A stretch of 64,000 nt of DNA from Streptococcus sp. LPB0220 (lineage in GTDB: Bacteria; Bacillota; Bacilli; Lactobacillales; Streptococcaceae), in contig NZ_CP044230.1 of NCBI RefSeq assembly GCF_008727815.1, forward strand, positions 1,720,001 to 1,784,000, in the 5' to 3' direction. Of the stretch, positions 18,897 to 29,196 are shown in pieces. Numbering within the stretch: the stretch's first letter is position 1; each line of letters begins with the position of its first letter. Below the pieces are notes generated by a model that was not told the DNA's origin, ran no database searches, and saw only the letters and a program-made list of their open reading frames with translations. A program made the position numbers and the translations under genes.

Positions 18897-20927
18897 ATGT
18901 CATTTATAGACGAGAAAGAAATTGCAGCTGCTATGTCTGTCAAACTTGACTTTGATGTCCTACCCGAAAAGGCGACTTTTCAAGAAGGCATCCGTCGTGC
19001 ACCTGATAGAGGCTTCCGCTTAACGCAAGCTCAGACTGAAATTGCCCTTAAAAACGCTTTGCGTTACATTCCTAAAAAATTCCACCAAGAGTTGATCCCA
19101 GAATTTCTGGAAGAACTAAAAACTCGTGGTCGGATCTATGGCTATCGCTTCCGTCCAAAAGATCGTATCTACGGAAAACCAATCGATGAGTACAAAGGAA
19201 AATGCACAGCTGCTAAGGCTATGCAGGTCATGATCGACAACAACTTGAGCTTTGAAATTGCTCTTTATCCATATGAATTGGTCACTTATGGGGAAACAGG
19301 ATCTGTCTGTGCCAACTGGATGCAATACAACTTGATCAAGAAATACTTGGAAGTCATGACAGAAGACCAAACCTTGGTGGTTGAATCGGGTCACCCTCTT
19401 GGCCTCTTCAAATCGAAACCAGAAGCTCCTCGTGTCGTCATTACTAACGGTCTCTTGATTGGTGAATATGACAATATGCGCGACTGGGAAATTGCTGAAG
19501 AAATGGGAGTAACCAACTACGGTCAGATGACGGCTGGTGGCTGGATGTACATCGGTCCTCAAGGGATCGTTCACGGTACTTTCAACACCCTTCTCAATGC
19601 TGGTCGTCTTAAACTCGGTGTGCCTGATGACGGCGACTTGACCGGTAAACTCTTTATTTCATCTGGTCTCGGTGGAATGAGCGGAGCTCAAGGGAAAGCA
19701 GCTGAAATCGCAAAAGCGGTTGCCATCGTTGCAGAAGTGGACCGCTCTCGGATCGAAACCCGTCACTCTCAAGGCTGGATTAGCCAAGTGACAGATAGTG
19801 CCGAAGAAGCTGTGAAATTGGCTCAAGCAGCCCTTGAAGCTGGTGAATCCACTTCGATTGCCTACCATGGTAATATCGTAGATTTGCTCGAATATGTCAA
19901 TGAACACCAAGTTCACGTTCATCTCTTGTCTGACCAAACCTCTTGCCACAACGTCTATGATGGTGGCTATTGCCCAGTTGGCATCAGTTTTGAAGAGCGT
20001 ACACGTTTGCTGGCAGAAGACAAAGAAACCTTCCGCCGTTTGGTTGATGAAACCTTGGCTCGTCACTTTGCAGTGATCAAAGCCTTGACGGCTAAAGGTA
20101 CTTACTTCTTCGACTACGGTAATGCCTTCATGAAATCCGTGTACGACTCAGGCATCAAGGAAATTTCTAAGAATGGTCTCGATGACAAGGACGGCTTCAT
20201 TTGGCCATCTTATGTGGAAGATATCATGGGACCTATGCTCTTTGACTATGGTTATGGTCCATTCCGTTGGGTCTGCCTCAGCGGTAAACACGAAGACTTG
20301 ATTGCAACTGACCATGCAGCTATGGAAGCCATCGATCCAACTCGTCGCTACCAAGACCGCGACAACTACAACTGGATTCGCGATGCTGAAAAGAACCAAT
20401 TGGTGGTTGGTACCCAAGCTCGTATCCTCTACCAAGATTGTATGGGCCGTGTCAACATTGCTTTGAAATTCAATGAACTCATTCGCCAAGGCAAGATTGG
20501 ACCGGTCATGATCGGACGTGACCACCATGACGTATCCGGTACAGATGCTCCATTCCGTGAAACATCAAACATCAAAGATGGATCAAACGTTACTTGTGAT
20601 ATGGCGGTTCAATGTTACGCTGGTAACGCTGCTCGCGGTATGAGTCTTGTCGCTCTCCACAATGGTGGTGGTACTGGTATCGGTAAAGCCATCAATGGTG
20701 GATTTGGTCTCGTCCTAGACGGTAGCCACCGAATCGACGAAATTATCAAATCTGCTATTTCATGGGATACCATGGGAGGGGTTGCTCGTCGGAACTGGGC
20801 ACGGAACGATCATGCTATCGAAACAGCGATCGAGTACAACCGTCTCCATGCAGGAACAGACCACATCACCATTCCTTATCTGGCAGATGAAGATTTGGTC
20901 AAAGAAGCCGTTCAAAAATTGTTTTAA
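18897..20927 (+). CDS. hutU: Urocanate hydratase
   Basis: A 676-residue urocanase, converting urocanate to imidazolonepropionate using tightly bound NAD as an electrophile. It is longer than the about 555-residue E. coli-type enzyme and matches the Firmicute long form. Motifs include ISSGLGGMSGAQGKA (NAD-binding Gly-rich), DQTSCHNVYDGGYCPVG, FRWVCLSGKHEDL and HNGGGTGIGKAINGG. The ATG at 18897 follows AAGGAGGG; an in-frame extension upstream would run through the hutI promoter and is rejected. It is the first gene of the long plus-strand hut operon. Confidence 0.96.
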   Translation: MSFIDEKEIAAAMSVKLDFDVLPEKATFQEGIRRAPDRGFRLTQAQTEIALKNALRYIPKKFHQELIPEFLEELKTRGRIYGYRFRPKDRIYGKPIDEYKGKCTAAKAMQVMIDNNLSFEIALYPYELVTYGETGSVCANWMQYNLIKKYLEVMTEDQTLVVESGHPLGLFKSKPEAPRVVITNGLLIGEYDNMRDWEIAEEMGVTNYGQMTAGGWMYIGPQGIVHGTFNTLLNAGRLKLGVPDDGDLTGKLFISSGLGGMSGAQGKAAEIAKAVAIVAEVDRSRIETRHSQGWISQVTDSAEEAVKLAQAALEAGESTSIAYHGNIVDLLEYVNEHQVHVHLLSDQTSCHNVYDGGYCPVGISFEERTRLLAEDKETFRRLVDETLARHFAVIKALTAKGTYFFDYGNAFMKSVYDSGIKEISKNGLDDKDGFIWPSYVEDIMGPMLFDYGYGPFRWVCLSGKHEDLIATDHAAMEAIDPTRRYQDRDNYNWIRDAEKNQLVVGTQARILYQDCMGRVNIALKFNELIRQGKIGPVMIGRDHHDVSGTDAPFRETSNIKDGSNVTCDMAVQCYAGNAARGMSLVALHNGGGTGIGKAINGGFGLVLDGSHRIDEIIKSAISWDTMGGVARRNWARNDHAIETAIEYNRLHAGTDHITIPYLADEDLVKEAVQKLF

Positions 20928-20951
20928 CATCAAAAAATAAAAACTGAGAAA

Positions 20952-20982
20952 GGGGAGGAAAATACAAAGACTCCTCCTCCCC
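20952..20982 (+). other. Intercistronic hairpin between hutU and ftcD
   Basis: GGGGAGGA and TCCTCCCC form a perfect 8-bp GC-rich stem with a 15-base loop in the 83-bp gap. There is no T-run, so it is not a usual terminator. It may protect mRNA ends or partly attenuate. Confidence 0.6.
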
Positions 20983-21010
20983 AACTTCTCCTATAAAAAG
21001 AGGTAATCAT

Positions 21011-21910
21011 ATGGCAAAAATTGTTGAGTGTATTCCAAACTTCTCTGAAGGACGCAATCAGGCTGTGATCGACGGATTAGCAGCTACAGCAAAAAGTATT
21101 CCAGGTGTCACTTTACTAGACTACTCGTCCGATGCCAGCCACAACCGTAGCGTCTTTACACTCGTTGGGGATGAAGAAAGCATTCAAGAAGTGGCTTTCC
21201 AATTGGTGAAATACGCTTCTGAAAACATTGATATGACCAAGCACGAAGGCGAACACCCTCGTATGGGGGCAACAGACGTTTGTCCATTCGTTCCCGTTAA
21301 AGATATCACTACTGCTGAATGCGTTGAGATCGCTAATAAAGTGGCTGAACGCATCAATCGTGAATTAGGTATTCCAATCTTCCTTTATGAAGATGCTGCA
21401 ACTCGTCCAGAACGGAAAAACTTGGCCAAAGTGCGTAAAGGACAATTTGAAGGAATGCCAGAAAAATTGTTGGAAGAAGACTGGAAGCCAGACTACGGTG
21501 AACGCAAGATTCACCCAACTGCAGGGGTTACAGCTGTCGGTGTCCGTATGCCACTCGTTGCTTTCAATATCAACCTTGACACAGACGACCTAGAGATTGC
21601 CAATAAGATTTCTAAAATCATTCGTGGATCAAGCGGTGGATACAAATACTGTAAAGCGATCGGTGTCATGCTAGAAGATCGCAACATCGCCCAAGTCTCC
21701 ATCAACATGGTCAACTTGGAACAATTCCCATTGTATCGTGTTGTGGAAACCGTTCGTTTCGAAGCACAACGCTACGGTGTTCGCATCATCGGAACAGAAC
21801 TTATCGGACTGGCTCCTGCTAAGGCTTTGATCGACTCTGCTGAATACTACTTGCAATTAGAAGACTTTGACTACAGCAAACAAGTCTTGGAAAATCACTT
21901 GTTGGGTTAG
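21011..21910 (+). CDS. ftcD: Glutamate formimidoyltransferase
   Basis: A 299-residue protein matching the N-terminal (transferase) half of vertebrate FTCD, here as a stand-alone enzyme. Motifs are KIVECIPNFSEGR at the start, DASHNRSVFT, HEGEHPRMGATDVCPFVP and TAGVTAVGVRMPLVAFN. It transfers the formimino group of N-formimino-L-glutamate to tetrahydrofolate, releasing glutamate. The next gene encodes the cyclodeaminase half, 12 bases downstream, so the bifunctional eukaryotic enzyme is split here. It provides a folate-dependent route parallel to HutG. Confidence 0.94.
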   Translation: MAKIVECIPNFSEGRNQAVIDGLAATAKSIPGVTLLDYSSDASHNRSVFTLVGDEESIQEVAFQLVKYASENIDMTKHEGEHPRMGATDVCPFVPVKDITTAECVEIANKVAERINRELGIPIFLYEDAATRPERKNLAKVRKGQFEGMPEKLLEEDWKPDYGERKIHPTAGVTAVGVRMPLVAFNINLDTDDLEIANKISKIIRGSSGGYKYCKAIGVMLEDRNIAQVSINMVNLEQFPLYRVVETVRFEAQRYGVRIIGTELIGLAPAKALIDSAEYYLQLEDFDYSKQVLENHLLG

Positions 21911-21922
21911 AAAGGGAGTTCT

Positions 21923-22552
21923 ATGAAACTAGTTGACTTAAGTATTACGGAGTTTGCCAAGTTCCTTGGTTCGGATGCTCCAGCTCCAGGTGGTGGTTCT
22001 GCTGCTGCTCTATCTGCTGCGAATGGGATTTCCCTTACAAAAATGGTCTGTGAACTGACCATTGGAAAGAAAAAATACGCAGAATTTGAAGACCACATCA
22101 AAGGGGTTCATGAAAAAAGCGCTCAACTCCAAGACCAATTACTAGAAGCCATCGACAAGGATACAGAAGCCTTCAACGTCGTATCAGCTGTCTTTGATCT
22201 TCCAAAAGAAACGGAAGAAGAGAAAGCTGCTCGTCGTGAAGCCATGCAAAAAGCTTTGAAACATGCGACAGTATCTCCTTTCTCTATGATAGAGCTCATC
22301 GTTGAAGCTCTTGAAACCACCAAAGAAGCTGTTGGTAAGTCCAACACCAATGCGGCGAGTGACTTAGGAGTGGCTGCTCTCAATCTCAAGGCTGGACTTC
22401 AGGGGGCTTGGCTCAATGTCCTGATCAACATTTCAGGAATCAAGGACCAAGACTTCGTCCAAGAATACCATAGCAAGGGACTCGAACTCCTCCAAACCGG
22501 TTCTGATCTTGCAGATAACATTTACCAAACCATTTTAGAAAGTCTATCTTAA
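21923..22552 (+). CDS. fchA: Cyclodeaminase/cyclohydrolase family protein (formimidoyl-THF cyclodeaminase)
   Basis: A 209-residue all-helical protein with the family signature [18 protein letters not shown] near the N-terminus, corresponding to the C-terminal half of vertebrate FTCD. The predicted reaction is 5-formimino-THF to 5,10-methenyl-THF plus ammonia. The family also includes methenyl-THF cyclohydrolases (FchA), so the name is used loosely. Its position between the formimidoyltransferase and formate-THF ligase genes favours the cyclodeaminase role. AAAGGGAG precedes the ATG. Confidence 0.9.
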   Translation: MKLVDLSITEFAKFLGSDAPAPGGGSAAALSAANGISLTKMVCELTIGKKKYAEFEDHIKGVHEKSAQLQDQLLEAIDKDTEAFNVVSAVFDLPKETEEEKAARREAMQKALKHATVSPFSMIELIVEALETTKEAVGKSNTNAASDLGVAALNLKAGLQGAWLNVLINISGIKDQDFVQEYHSKGLELLQTGSDLADNIYQTILESLS

Positions 22553-22587
22553 ACCTAGCAAATAAAAATAAAGAAAGAAGGGATTCT

Positions 22588-24261
22588 ATGGTTTTATCGG
22601 ATATTGAAATTGCCAATTCTGTCCAAATGAAGCCCATCACGGAAATCGCTGCTGAACTTGGATTGACTGAAGACGACATTTCGCTCTACGGAAAATACAA
22701 GGCAAAAATCGATAGCAACCAACTGGAACAACTCAAGGATAAAGAAGATGGAAAGCTGATCCTCGTGACAGCCATCTCTCCGACACCTGCTGGAGAAGGA
22801 AAGACAACCACCTCTGTTGGCTTGGTCGATGCTCTTTCAGCTATTGGTGAAAAAGCCGTCATTGCTCTCCGCGAACCGTCTCTTGGCCCTGTCTTTGGGA
22901 TCAAGGGTGGAGCTGCCGGTGGCGGGTACGCCCAAGTGGTTCCAATGGAAGATATCAACCTTCACTTTACCGGAGACTTCCATGCCATTGGGATTGCCAA
23001 CAACCTCCTTGCAGCCTTGATTGACAACCATATCCATCACGGCAATGAGTTGGGCATCGATTCTCGTCGCATCACCTGGAAACGGGTGGTCGATATGAAC
23101 GACCGTCAACTCCGTCATATTGTCGATGGCCTTCAAGGAAAAACAAACGGAGTTCCTCGTGAAGATGGCTTTGACATCACCGTGGCTTCTGAAATCATGG
23201 CCATTCTCTGTCTCTCTGAAAATATCCTTGATCTCAAAGAACGTCTTGATCGCATCATTATTGGGTACAACTACCAAGGACAACCGGTCACAGCCAAAGA
23301 TCTCAAGGCTGGAGGTGCCATGGCAGCTGTCCTCAAAGATGCCATCCATCCAAATTTGGTGCAAACCTTGGAACATACTCCTGCCATCATCCACGGTGGA
23401 CCATTTGCCAATATCGCCCATGGCTGTAACAGTGTGCTGGCTACTAAACTAGCCCTCAAATATGCAGACTATGTCGTGACAGAAGCTGGTTTTGGAGCAG
23501 ACCTCGGTGCTGAAAAATTCATCGATATTAAGTGCCGCATGGCCGGGCTCAAACCTGCTGCCGTTGTCCTCGTCGCAACCATCCGTGCTCTCAAGATGCA
23601 TGGTGGAGTTGCCAAAGCAGACTTGGCTACCGAAAATGTCCAAGCCGTTATCGATGGACTACCAAACCTAGACAAACACTTGGCCAACATTCAAGAAGTC
23701 TATGGTCTACCAGTGGTCGTTGCCATTAACAAATTCCCACTGGATACAGAAGCAGAGCTAGAAGCTGTCTATGAATCTTGTAAGAAACGCCATGTAGATG
23801 TGGTCATTTCAGATGTCTGGGCACATGGTGGAGCTGGTGGTCGTGACTTGGCTGAAAAAGTCATTCAACTGGCTCAAGAAGAAAACCACTTCTCTTATGT
23901 CTATGACGAAGAAGACAGCATTGAAACAAAATTGACCAAGATCGTCACAAAAGTCTATGGTGGTAAAGGCATCAGCTTAACACCAGCGGCCAAACGCGAA
24001 CTCAAAGAATTGGAAGCTCTTGGCTTCTCAAACTACCCAATCTGTATGGCCAAAACCCAATATTCCTTCTCAGACGATGCGAAGAAGATGGGAGCACCAA
24101 AAGATTTCACAGTTAAAATCAGTAACCTTAAGGTGGCTGCCGGAGCTGGCTTCATCGTAGCTCTCACTGGTACCATTATGACCATGCCTGGCCTACCTAA
24201 AGTTCCTGCCAGTGAAAAGATTGATATCGATGCCCACGGCAATATCACTGGTCTCTTTTAA
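22588..24261 (+). CDS. fhs: Formate-tetrahydrofolate ligase
   Basis: A 557-residue 10-formyl-THF synthetase. The nucleotide-binding [11 protein letters not shown] motif is at about residue 68, followed by [19 protein letters not shown] and [14 protein letters not shown]. In this operon the reverse direction makes sense: one-carbon units from histidine become 10-formyl-THF (via a FolD encoded elsewhere) and are discharged as formate with ATP formation. The forward, biosynthetic direction is also possible. The gene is 35 bases after fchA. A second fhs elsewhere in the genome is possible but cannot be seen here. Confidence 0.96.
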   Translation: MVLSDIEIANSVQMKPITEIAAELGLTEDDISLYGKYKAKIDSNQLEQLKDKEDGKLILVTAISPTPAGEGKTTTSVGLVDALSAIGEKAVIALREPSLGPVFGIKGGAAGGGYAQVVPMEDINLHFTGDFHAIGIANNLLAALIDNHIHHGNELGIDSRRITWKRVVDMNDRQLRHIVDGLQGKTNGVPREDGFDITVASEIMAILCLSENILDLKERLDRIIIGYNYQGQPVTAKDLKAGGAMAAVLKDAIHPNLVQTLEHTPAIIHGGPFANIAHGCNSVLATKLALKYADYVVTEAGFGADLGAEKFIDIKCRMAGLKPAAVVLVATIRALKMHGGVAKADLATENVQAVIDGLPNLDKHLANIQEVYGLPVVVAINKFPLDTEAELEAVYESCKKRHVDVVISDVWAHGGAGGRDLAEKVIQLAQEENHFSYVYDEEDSIETKLTKIVTKVYGGKGISLTPAAKRELKELEALGFSNYPICMAKTQYSFSDDAKKMGAPKDFTVKISNLKVAAGAGFIVALTGTIMTMPGLPKVPASEKIDIDAHGNITGLF

Positions 24262-24276
24262 GAAAGAAGGCGTCCT

Positions 24277-24855
24277 ATGGTGACTCTCCTTCATCTTACC
24301 CCCGCAGATTATCAAATTTCTACCTGGTCCGGTGGCCAAACCACCCAACTCTTTCTCTCCCCAGAGGGAGGAAGCTATCCAGATCGGACCTTTGACTTCC
24401 GCCTCTCTACTGCAACGGTAGAGGTTGAAAAAAGTAACTTTACCGATCTCACGGGCTACCACCGAATCTTGATGCCCTTGAATGCCTCCATTAGGCTCAC
24501 CCATCACCATAAAGAAGTGGTTTTGAACCCCTTTCAAAGCTACTTCTTTGATGGGGGAGATCCTGTATCTAGCCAAGGGACTTGTCAAGACTTTAATTTG
24601 ATTTACAAACCTTCTTATCAGGGGCATATGAGTGCTATATCCCCAAAAGAGAGTGTCAAAAGTCAGAGTCGCTATCAATTGATCTACGCTCTCTGTCCAC
24701 TAACACTCGAATGGGGAAACAATCATTCTCAAACTCTCCAAACTCACGAGCTCCTGGTGATCGAACAAGCATCTCCTCTTCAAGAGATGACAATCACGTT
24801 TTTACCCCATCAGTCTGGGGAGCAACCGATTGCTATCTGGACTGGACTACAATAA
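24277..24855 (+). CDS. hutD: HutD-family protein
   Basis: A 192-residue cupin-like protein: an early WSGGQTTQLFLSPEGGSYPD, FDFRLSTATVEVEKSNFT, and GYHRILMPL match the HutD family, which typically begins with a short strand then W(K/S)NGGG(T/Q)T. HutD is found only in hut clusters. It has been proposed to bind formimino-glutamate or a related ligand and to act as a governor of pathway flux rather than as a catalytic enzyme. The gene is 15 bases after fhs and 21 bases before the permease gene, so it is firmly inside the operon. Confidence 0.85.
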   Translation: MVTLLHLTPADYQISTWSGGQTTQLFLSPEGGSYPDRTFDFRLSTATVEVEKSNFTDLTGYHRILMPLNASIRLTHHHKEVVLNPFQSYFFDGGDPVSSQGTCQDFNLIYKPSYQGHMSAISPKESVKSQSRYQLIYALCPLTLEWGNNHSQTLQTHELLVIEQASPLQEMTITFLPHQSGEQPIAIWTGLQ

Positions 24856-24876
24856 TGTTCACAAAGGAGAAACATT

Positions 24877-26220
24877 ATGAACGGAGCACATAAACAGTCG
24901 ATTGAGGAACAAGAAAAAGCGAAATTCAGCTTTAGCGGTGCCACTCTTTACGGTATCAACGCCGTAATCGGATCTGGTATCTTCCTCCTTCCTCAAAAAA
25001 TTTATTCTGGCCTCGGACCAGCTTCTCTAGCTGTCATGTTCGGGGTTGCCATTCTCGTCATGCTACTATCAGCCTGTCTGGCTGAAACAGCTGGCTACTT
25101 CGACAAAAACGGTGGAGCCATGCAATACTCAAAAGCCGCTTTCGGAGACTTCGTTGGCTTTAACGTTGGGATTCTCGGTTGGGCCGTTACTGTTATCGCT
25201 TGGGCTGCCATGTTAGCCGGATTTGCTAAGATCTTCATCATCACCTTCCCAGCATTTGAAGGCTACAACCTTCCGATCAGTATCGGTATGCTGATTCTCT
25301 TGAGTCTGATGAACATTGCCGGTCTGAAAACCTCTAAGATGTTTACTCTGACAGCTACTGTTGCAAAATTAATTCCAATTGTCCTCTTCTCACTCTTTGC
25401 CATCTTCTTCATTCCCGGTGGCGTGAGCAAGGGCAACTTCACACCTTTCCTTCAATTGGAAAGTGGAACAAACCTCTTCAGTTCTATTTCTAGTACAGCC
25501 GTCTACATCTTCTACGGTTTCATCGGATTTGAAACCATGTCTATCGTTGCAGGGGAAATGCGCAACCCTGAAAAGAACGTTCCCCGCGCTATTCTAGGTT
25601 CTATCAGTATTGTATCTGTTCTCTACATGTTGATCATCGCAGGAACAATCGCCATGCTTGGTGGTCGCATTATGCAAACTGGTGCACCAGTACAAGACGC
25701 ATTTGTCGAAATGATTGGCCCTATCGGAGCTCCACTCGTTTCTTACGGAGCCCTCATTTCAATCGCCGGTCTAAACATCGGTGAATCCATCATGGTCCCT
25801 CGTTTTGGTGCCGCATTAGCAACTGAAAAACTCTTGCCAGAAGGGCTTGGAAAAACAAACTCTAAGAATGCCCCTGTCATTGCCATTATCATTTCTGGTA
25901 TCTTCGCCTTCTTACTCTTGTTATCTGGCTCTTTCGAAACATTAGCAACCTTCAGTGTTGTCTTCCGTTTCTTCCAATACATTCCAACTGCTTTGGCAGC
26001 CATCAAACTCAGAAAAATGTACCCAGACAAAAAGGTTACCTTCCGAGTACCATTTGGTCCTGTTATCCCAGTTCTAGCTGTTGTGATCAGTATCTTGATG
26101 ATTGCAGGGGACAACCTAATGAACTTTGTTTGGGGTGCCATCGGTCTCGTGATCGCAAGTGGACTCTACTTTGTTTTCCACGGCGATAAACTACATAAAT
26201 CGAAAACCCTTCCTCACTAA
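24877..26220 (+). CDS. APC-superfamily amino acid permease (probable histidine/urocanate uptake)
   Basis: A 447-residue integral membrane protein with about 12 hydrophobic segments. The APC signature ATLYGINAVIGSGIFLLP is in the first helix and a conserved FIGFETMSIVAGEMRNPEKN is in the middle. APC carriers move amino acids by proton symport or exchange. The location between hutD and hutH makes histidine the expected cargo, with urocanate or glutamate exchange as alternatives. AAAGGAGAAACATT precedes the ATG. It is intact, with no frameshift. Confidence 0.88.
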   Translation: MNGAHKQSIEEQEKAKFSFSGATLYGINAVIGSGIFLLPQKIYSGLGPASLAVMFGVAILVMLLSACLAETAGYFDKNGGAMQYSKAAFGDFVGFNVGILGWAVTVIAWAAMLAGFAKIFIITFPAFEGYNLPISIGMLILLSLMNIAGLKTSKMFTLTATVAKLIPIVLFSLFAIFFIPGGVSKGNFTPFLQLESGTNLFSSISSTAVYIFYGFIGFETMSIVAGEMRNPEKNVPRAILGSISIVSVLYMLIIAGTIAMLGGRIMQTGAPVQDAFVEMIGPIGAPLVSYGALISIAGLNIGESIMVPRFGAALATEKLLPEGLGKTNSKNAPVIAIIISGIFAFLLLLSGSFETLATFSVVFRFFQYIPTALAAIKLRKMYPDKKVTFRVPFGPVIPVLAVVISILMIAGDNLMNFVWGAIGLVIASGLYFVFHGDKLHKSKTLPH

Positions 26221-26233
26221 TTTTCTTTACACA

Positions 26234-26288
26234 CTAGATGGGAACAGAGACGGGAGTGAAGCTCGGTTTTGCTCCCTAACCCATCTAG
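26234..26288 (+). other. Two-stem hairpin between the permease gene and hutH
   Basis: CTAGATGGG pairs perfectly with CCCATCTAG (9 bp), enclosing a second stem GGGAG/CTCCC. It begins 14 bases after the permease stop, in a 216-bp gap, and lacks a T-run. There is no T-box signature. It is a candidate processing or regulatory RNA structure ahead of hutH. Confidence 0.6.
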
Positions 26289-26436
26289 GACTCCACGAAT
26301 GTCAAACCTGAGCCCTTTTCTCTATGACTCCTTTCAATTTTTTTAGATCAATAGACAATGGGCCCATGTTTGGTATTCAAACCGAAGTAAACAACACTAC
26401 TTCCACAGAACAACTATTCATAATCGGAGGTTTTAT

Positions 26437-27978
26437 ATGACTCAATTGATTCATTTAGATGGTAATAGCTTAACACTCGAAGAAGTCATCGCTGTCGCTC
26501 GGCACGGTGCCCAATGTGAGCTTGATGAACAAGCCAAAGAAGCCGTTATCGCATCCCGTAAAATCGTTGATGACATTGTCCGGGAAAAACGAGTCGTCTA
26601 TGGTGTAACCACTGGCTTTGGTTCCCTCTGTAATGTCAGCATCTCTCCAGAAGATACTGTTCAACTGCAAGAAAACCTGATCCGAACTCACTCATCTGGC
26701 TTCGGTGATCCACTTCCTGAAGATGCTGTTCGTGCCATCATGCTGATCCGTATCAACTCACTCTTGAAAGGTTATTCTGGCATTCGTCTGTCAACCGTTG
26801 AAAAACTGTTAGAATTGCTCAACAAAGGAGTCACTCCTTATATCCCTGAAAAAGGCTCTCTCGGAGCTTCTGGAGACCTTGCTCCTCTTTCTCATATGGT
26901 TTTACCAATGTTGGGCCTTGGACGTGCCTACTACAAAGGAGAACTTCTCAGTGGTCAAGAAGCCTTAGATCGTGCTGGAATTGAAAAGATCCAATTAGCT
27001 GCCAAAGAAGGGCTTGCCTTGATCAATGGTACGACTGTCCTAACCGGTATCGGTGCTCTTGCGACTTATGATGGTATCCAATTGCTCAAACTCTCTGATA
27101 TCGCTGGTGCTCTCTCAATGGAAGTTCACAATGGAATTACCAGTCCATTCGAAGAAGACCTTCATTCCATCCGCCCACAAAGTGGACAATTGGCAACTGC
27201 TCGCAACATCCGTAACCTTCTTGAAGGAAGTAAGAATACCACTGTTGCGACTCAACAACGGGTACAAGATCCTTATACACTTCGCTGTATCCCTCAAATA
27301 CATGGAGCCAGCAAGGATTCTATTGCTTACGTAAAAGAAAAAGTTGAAATCGAAATCAACTCTGTCACAGATAACCCAATCATTACCAAAGAAGGACACG
27401 TCATCTCAGGAGGTAACTTCCACGGTGAACCAATGGCGCAACCATTTGACTTCTTAGGCATTGCCCTTTCTGAAATTGGGAACGTATCTGAACGTCGGGT
27501 GGAACGCTTGGTCAACAGCCAACTCAGTAAATTACCATCCTTCTTAGTCAAACACCCTGGACTCAACTCAGGCTTCATGATTACCCAGTATGCTTGTGCA
27601 TCCCTTGCATCGGAAAATAAAATTTTGGCTCACCCTGCTAGTGTCGATTCTATTCCATCTTGTGAAAACCAAGAAGATTTCGTCAGCATGGGAACGACTG
27701 CCGCTCGTAAAGCAGCAGAAATTCTTAAAAACTCACGTCGCATCGTTGCTACTGAAATCATGGCAGCTTGCCAAGCCTTGGATCTCAAGCCAGAAAATCA
27801 TGAACTTGGTAAAGGGACAAAACCAGCTTATGAGCTGATTCGTCAAAAACTGAACTTCATTGAATTTGACAAAGATATCGAAATCTTTGAAGAACTTAAT
27901 AAAGCATCTGCTGTTGTCGAAAGCGAAGAATTCTTAGCAACCATCGAAAAAGCAGTTGACTTAAGCATTCAATACTGA
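26437..27978 (+). CDS. hutH: Histidine ammonia-lyase
   Basis: A 513-residue histidase, normal length, catalysing histidine to urocanate plus ammonia, the entry step. The autocatalytic MIO triad Ala-Ser-Gly lies at residues 144-146 in [12 protein letters not shown]. Other family marks are [32 protein letters not shown] and [11 protein letters not shown]. Despite being the first enzyme of the pathway, it is second to last in the operon, after a 216-bp gap that contains a hairpin. The ribosome-binding site is CGGAGG. Cytosolic tetramer in the family. Confidence 0.98.
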   Translation: MTQLIHLDGNSLTLEEVIAVARHGAQCELDEQAKEAVIASRKIVDDIVREKRVVYGVTTGFGSLCNVSISPEDTVQLQENLIRTHSSGFGDPLPEDAVRAIMLIRINSLLKGYSGIRLSTVEKLLELLNKGVTPYIPEKGSLGASGDLAPLSHMVLPMLGLGRAYYKGELLSGQEALDRAGIEKIQLAAKEGLALINGTTVLTGIGALATYDGIQLLKLSDIAGALSMEVHNGITSPFEEDLHSIRPQSGQLATARNIRNLLEGSKNTTVATQQRVQDPYTLRCIPQIHGASKDSIAYVKEKVEIEINSVTDNPIITKEGHVISGGNFHGEPMAQPFDFLGIALSEIGNVSERRVERLVNSQLSKLPSFLVKHPGLNSGFMITQYACASLASENKILAHPASVDSIPSCENQEDFVSMGTTAARKAAEILKNSRRIVATEIMAACQALDLKPENHELGKGTKPAYELIRQKLNFIEFDKDIEIFEELNKASAVVESEEFLATIEKAVDLSIQY

Positions 27979-27999
27979 TACAGTAAGAATAAAGCAAAA

Positions 28000-28027
28000 C
28001 AGAGGCTGGCGATCTTCTCAGCCTCTG
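28000..28027 (+). other. Intercistronic hairpin between hutH and hutG
   Basis: CAGAGGCTG and CAGCCTCTG form a perfect 9-bp stem with a 10-base loop, 22 bases after the hutH stop. No T-run follows, so read-through to hutG is expected. The stem shares GAGGCTG with the left hairpin of the 175-bp repeats, but nothing else of that element is present. Confidence 0.6.
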
Positions 28028-28060
28028 CCTGCTTTCAGAAAAATAAGGGAGGCGACAAGC

Positions 28061-29053
28061 TTGCTCACAAACTACTATCCAATGACCTACAGCTACTACC
28101 AAGGTAGCATCGAGGACAATCCCTACACGGCCAAATGGGGAATGGTCACCAAATTTTTAGACCTAAACGACGAGACCCTCACTCCATTTGAGGGTATGAC
28201 CTTTGGGATCATCGGCTTTAAGAGCGACAAAGGAGTCTATATCAATAATGGGCGTGTAGGAGCAGTCGAGGGTCCTACAGCCATCCGTTCTCAAATCGCT
28301 AAACTTCCATGGCACTGGGGAACCAATGTGACAGTGTATGATGTGGGAAATATTGACGGGCCTAACCATTCACTAGAAGAACTCCAAGAAAGTCTCTCAC
28401 AAGCGATCCAGCGCATGTACCAACTAGGGATCCAACCCATTGTCCTAGGAGGCGGTCACGGAACTGCTTACGGCCACTATCTAGGGATTCAATCCAGTTT
28501 AGAAAAAGATGAACAACTGGCTGTGATCAATCTGGATGCCCACTTTGATTTGCGACCTTACGACCAAACCGGTCCCAATTCTGGAACAGGTTTTCGTCAA
28601 ATGGCTGATCATGCGAAAGAAAAAGGTCAGGACTTCCCTTACCTCATCCTGGGGATCCAAGAGCACAATAATAACCTCTTCCTCTTTAATTACGTTGCTA
28701 AAACACCAAGCATTGATTTTTTAACTGGCCAAGATCTCTTCCAGATGAGCCACCAAGCCATTCTGGATCGAATCGATCAATTTTTAGAAAACCAAACCGC
28801 GATCTATCTGTCTATTGATATGGATTGCTTTGCGGTCGGCTCTGCTCCTGGTGTTAGCGCCATCCAATCGCTTGGTGTCGATCCTAAACTAGCCCTCCTG
28901 CTTCTCCAACACATTGCTGCTAGTGGTAAGCTAATCGGATTTGATGTCGTGGAAGTTTCTCCTCCTCATGATATTGACAACCATACTTCAAACCTTGCTG
29001 CGACCTTTATCTTTTACTTGACCCAAATATTGGCGCAACAAAAACTGAACTAA
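28061..29053 (+). CDS. hutG: Formimidoylglutamase
   Basis: A 330-residue ureohydrolase-family enzyme that hydrolyses N-formimino-L-glutamate to glutamate and formamide. Manganese ligands of the arginase fold are clear: [12 protein letters not shown] (His near 133), [11 protein letters not shown] and [19 protein letters not shown]. The start is a TTG at 28061 because GGGAGG sits eight bases before it; the first in-frame ATG (28082) is 29 bases from that signal. This folate-independent route coexists with the ftcD/fchA/fhs route in the same operon. It is the last gene of the operon. Confidence 0.94.
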   Translation: MLTNYYPMTYSYYQGSIEDNPYTAKWGMVTKFLDLNDETLTPFEGMTFGIIGFKSDKGVYINNGRVGAVEGPTAIRSQIAKLPWHWGTNVTVYDVGNIDGPNHSLEELQESLSQAIQRMYQLGIQPIVLGGGHGTAYGHYLGIQSSLEKDEQLAVINLDAHFDLRPYDQTGPNSGTGFRQMADHAKEKGQDFPYLILGIQEHNNNLFLFNYVAKTPSIDFLTGQDLFQMSHQAILDRIDQFLENQTAIYLSIDMDCFAVGSAPGVSAIQSLGVDPKLALLLLQHIAASGKLIGFDVVEVSPPHDIDNHTSNLAATFIFYLTQILAQQKLN

Positions 29054-29071
29054 GAAGATTTCTACACACAT

Positions 29072-29115
29072 AAAAAGCATAGAAACACCCATTACTAGGG
29101 TATTTCTATGCTTTT
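29072..29115. terminator. Bidirectional terminator between hutG and the BTAD regulator
   Basis: A 14-bp stem (AAAAAGCATAGAAA / TTTCTATGCTTTTT) with inner CACCC/GGGT pairing and T-runs on both strands, 19 bases after hutG. A second hairpin, TTTCAGGCA / TGCCTGAAA at 29123-29150, follows on the regulator side without a T-run. Confidence 0.9.
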
Positions 29116-29196
29116 TCTTCGTTTTCAGGCACAATGATCTTTGCCTGAAAGGAGAACAGGCCACTTAGCCCTCTCTTATGATTTAGGCAAGAGCCA

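Noticed and set aside
26221..26436. T-box or known histidine riboswitch before hutH
   Set aside because: No AGGGTGGNACCGCG T-box sequence and no specifier loop; only hairpins without a T-run.
28000..28027. Terminator between hutH and hutG
   Set aside because: The stem is strong, but the following bases are CCTGCTTTC rather than a T-run, and hutG continues 34 bases later with a good ribosome-binding site.
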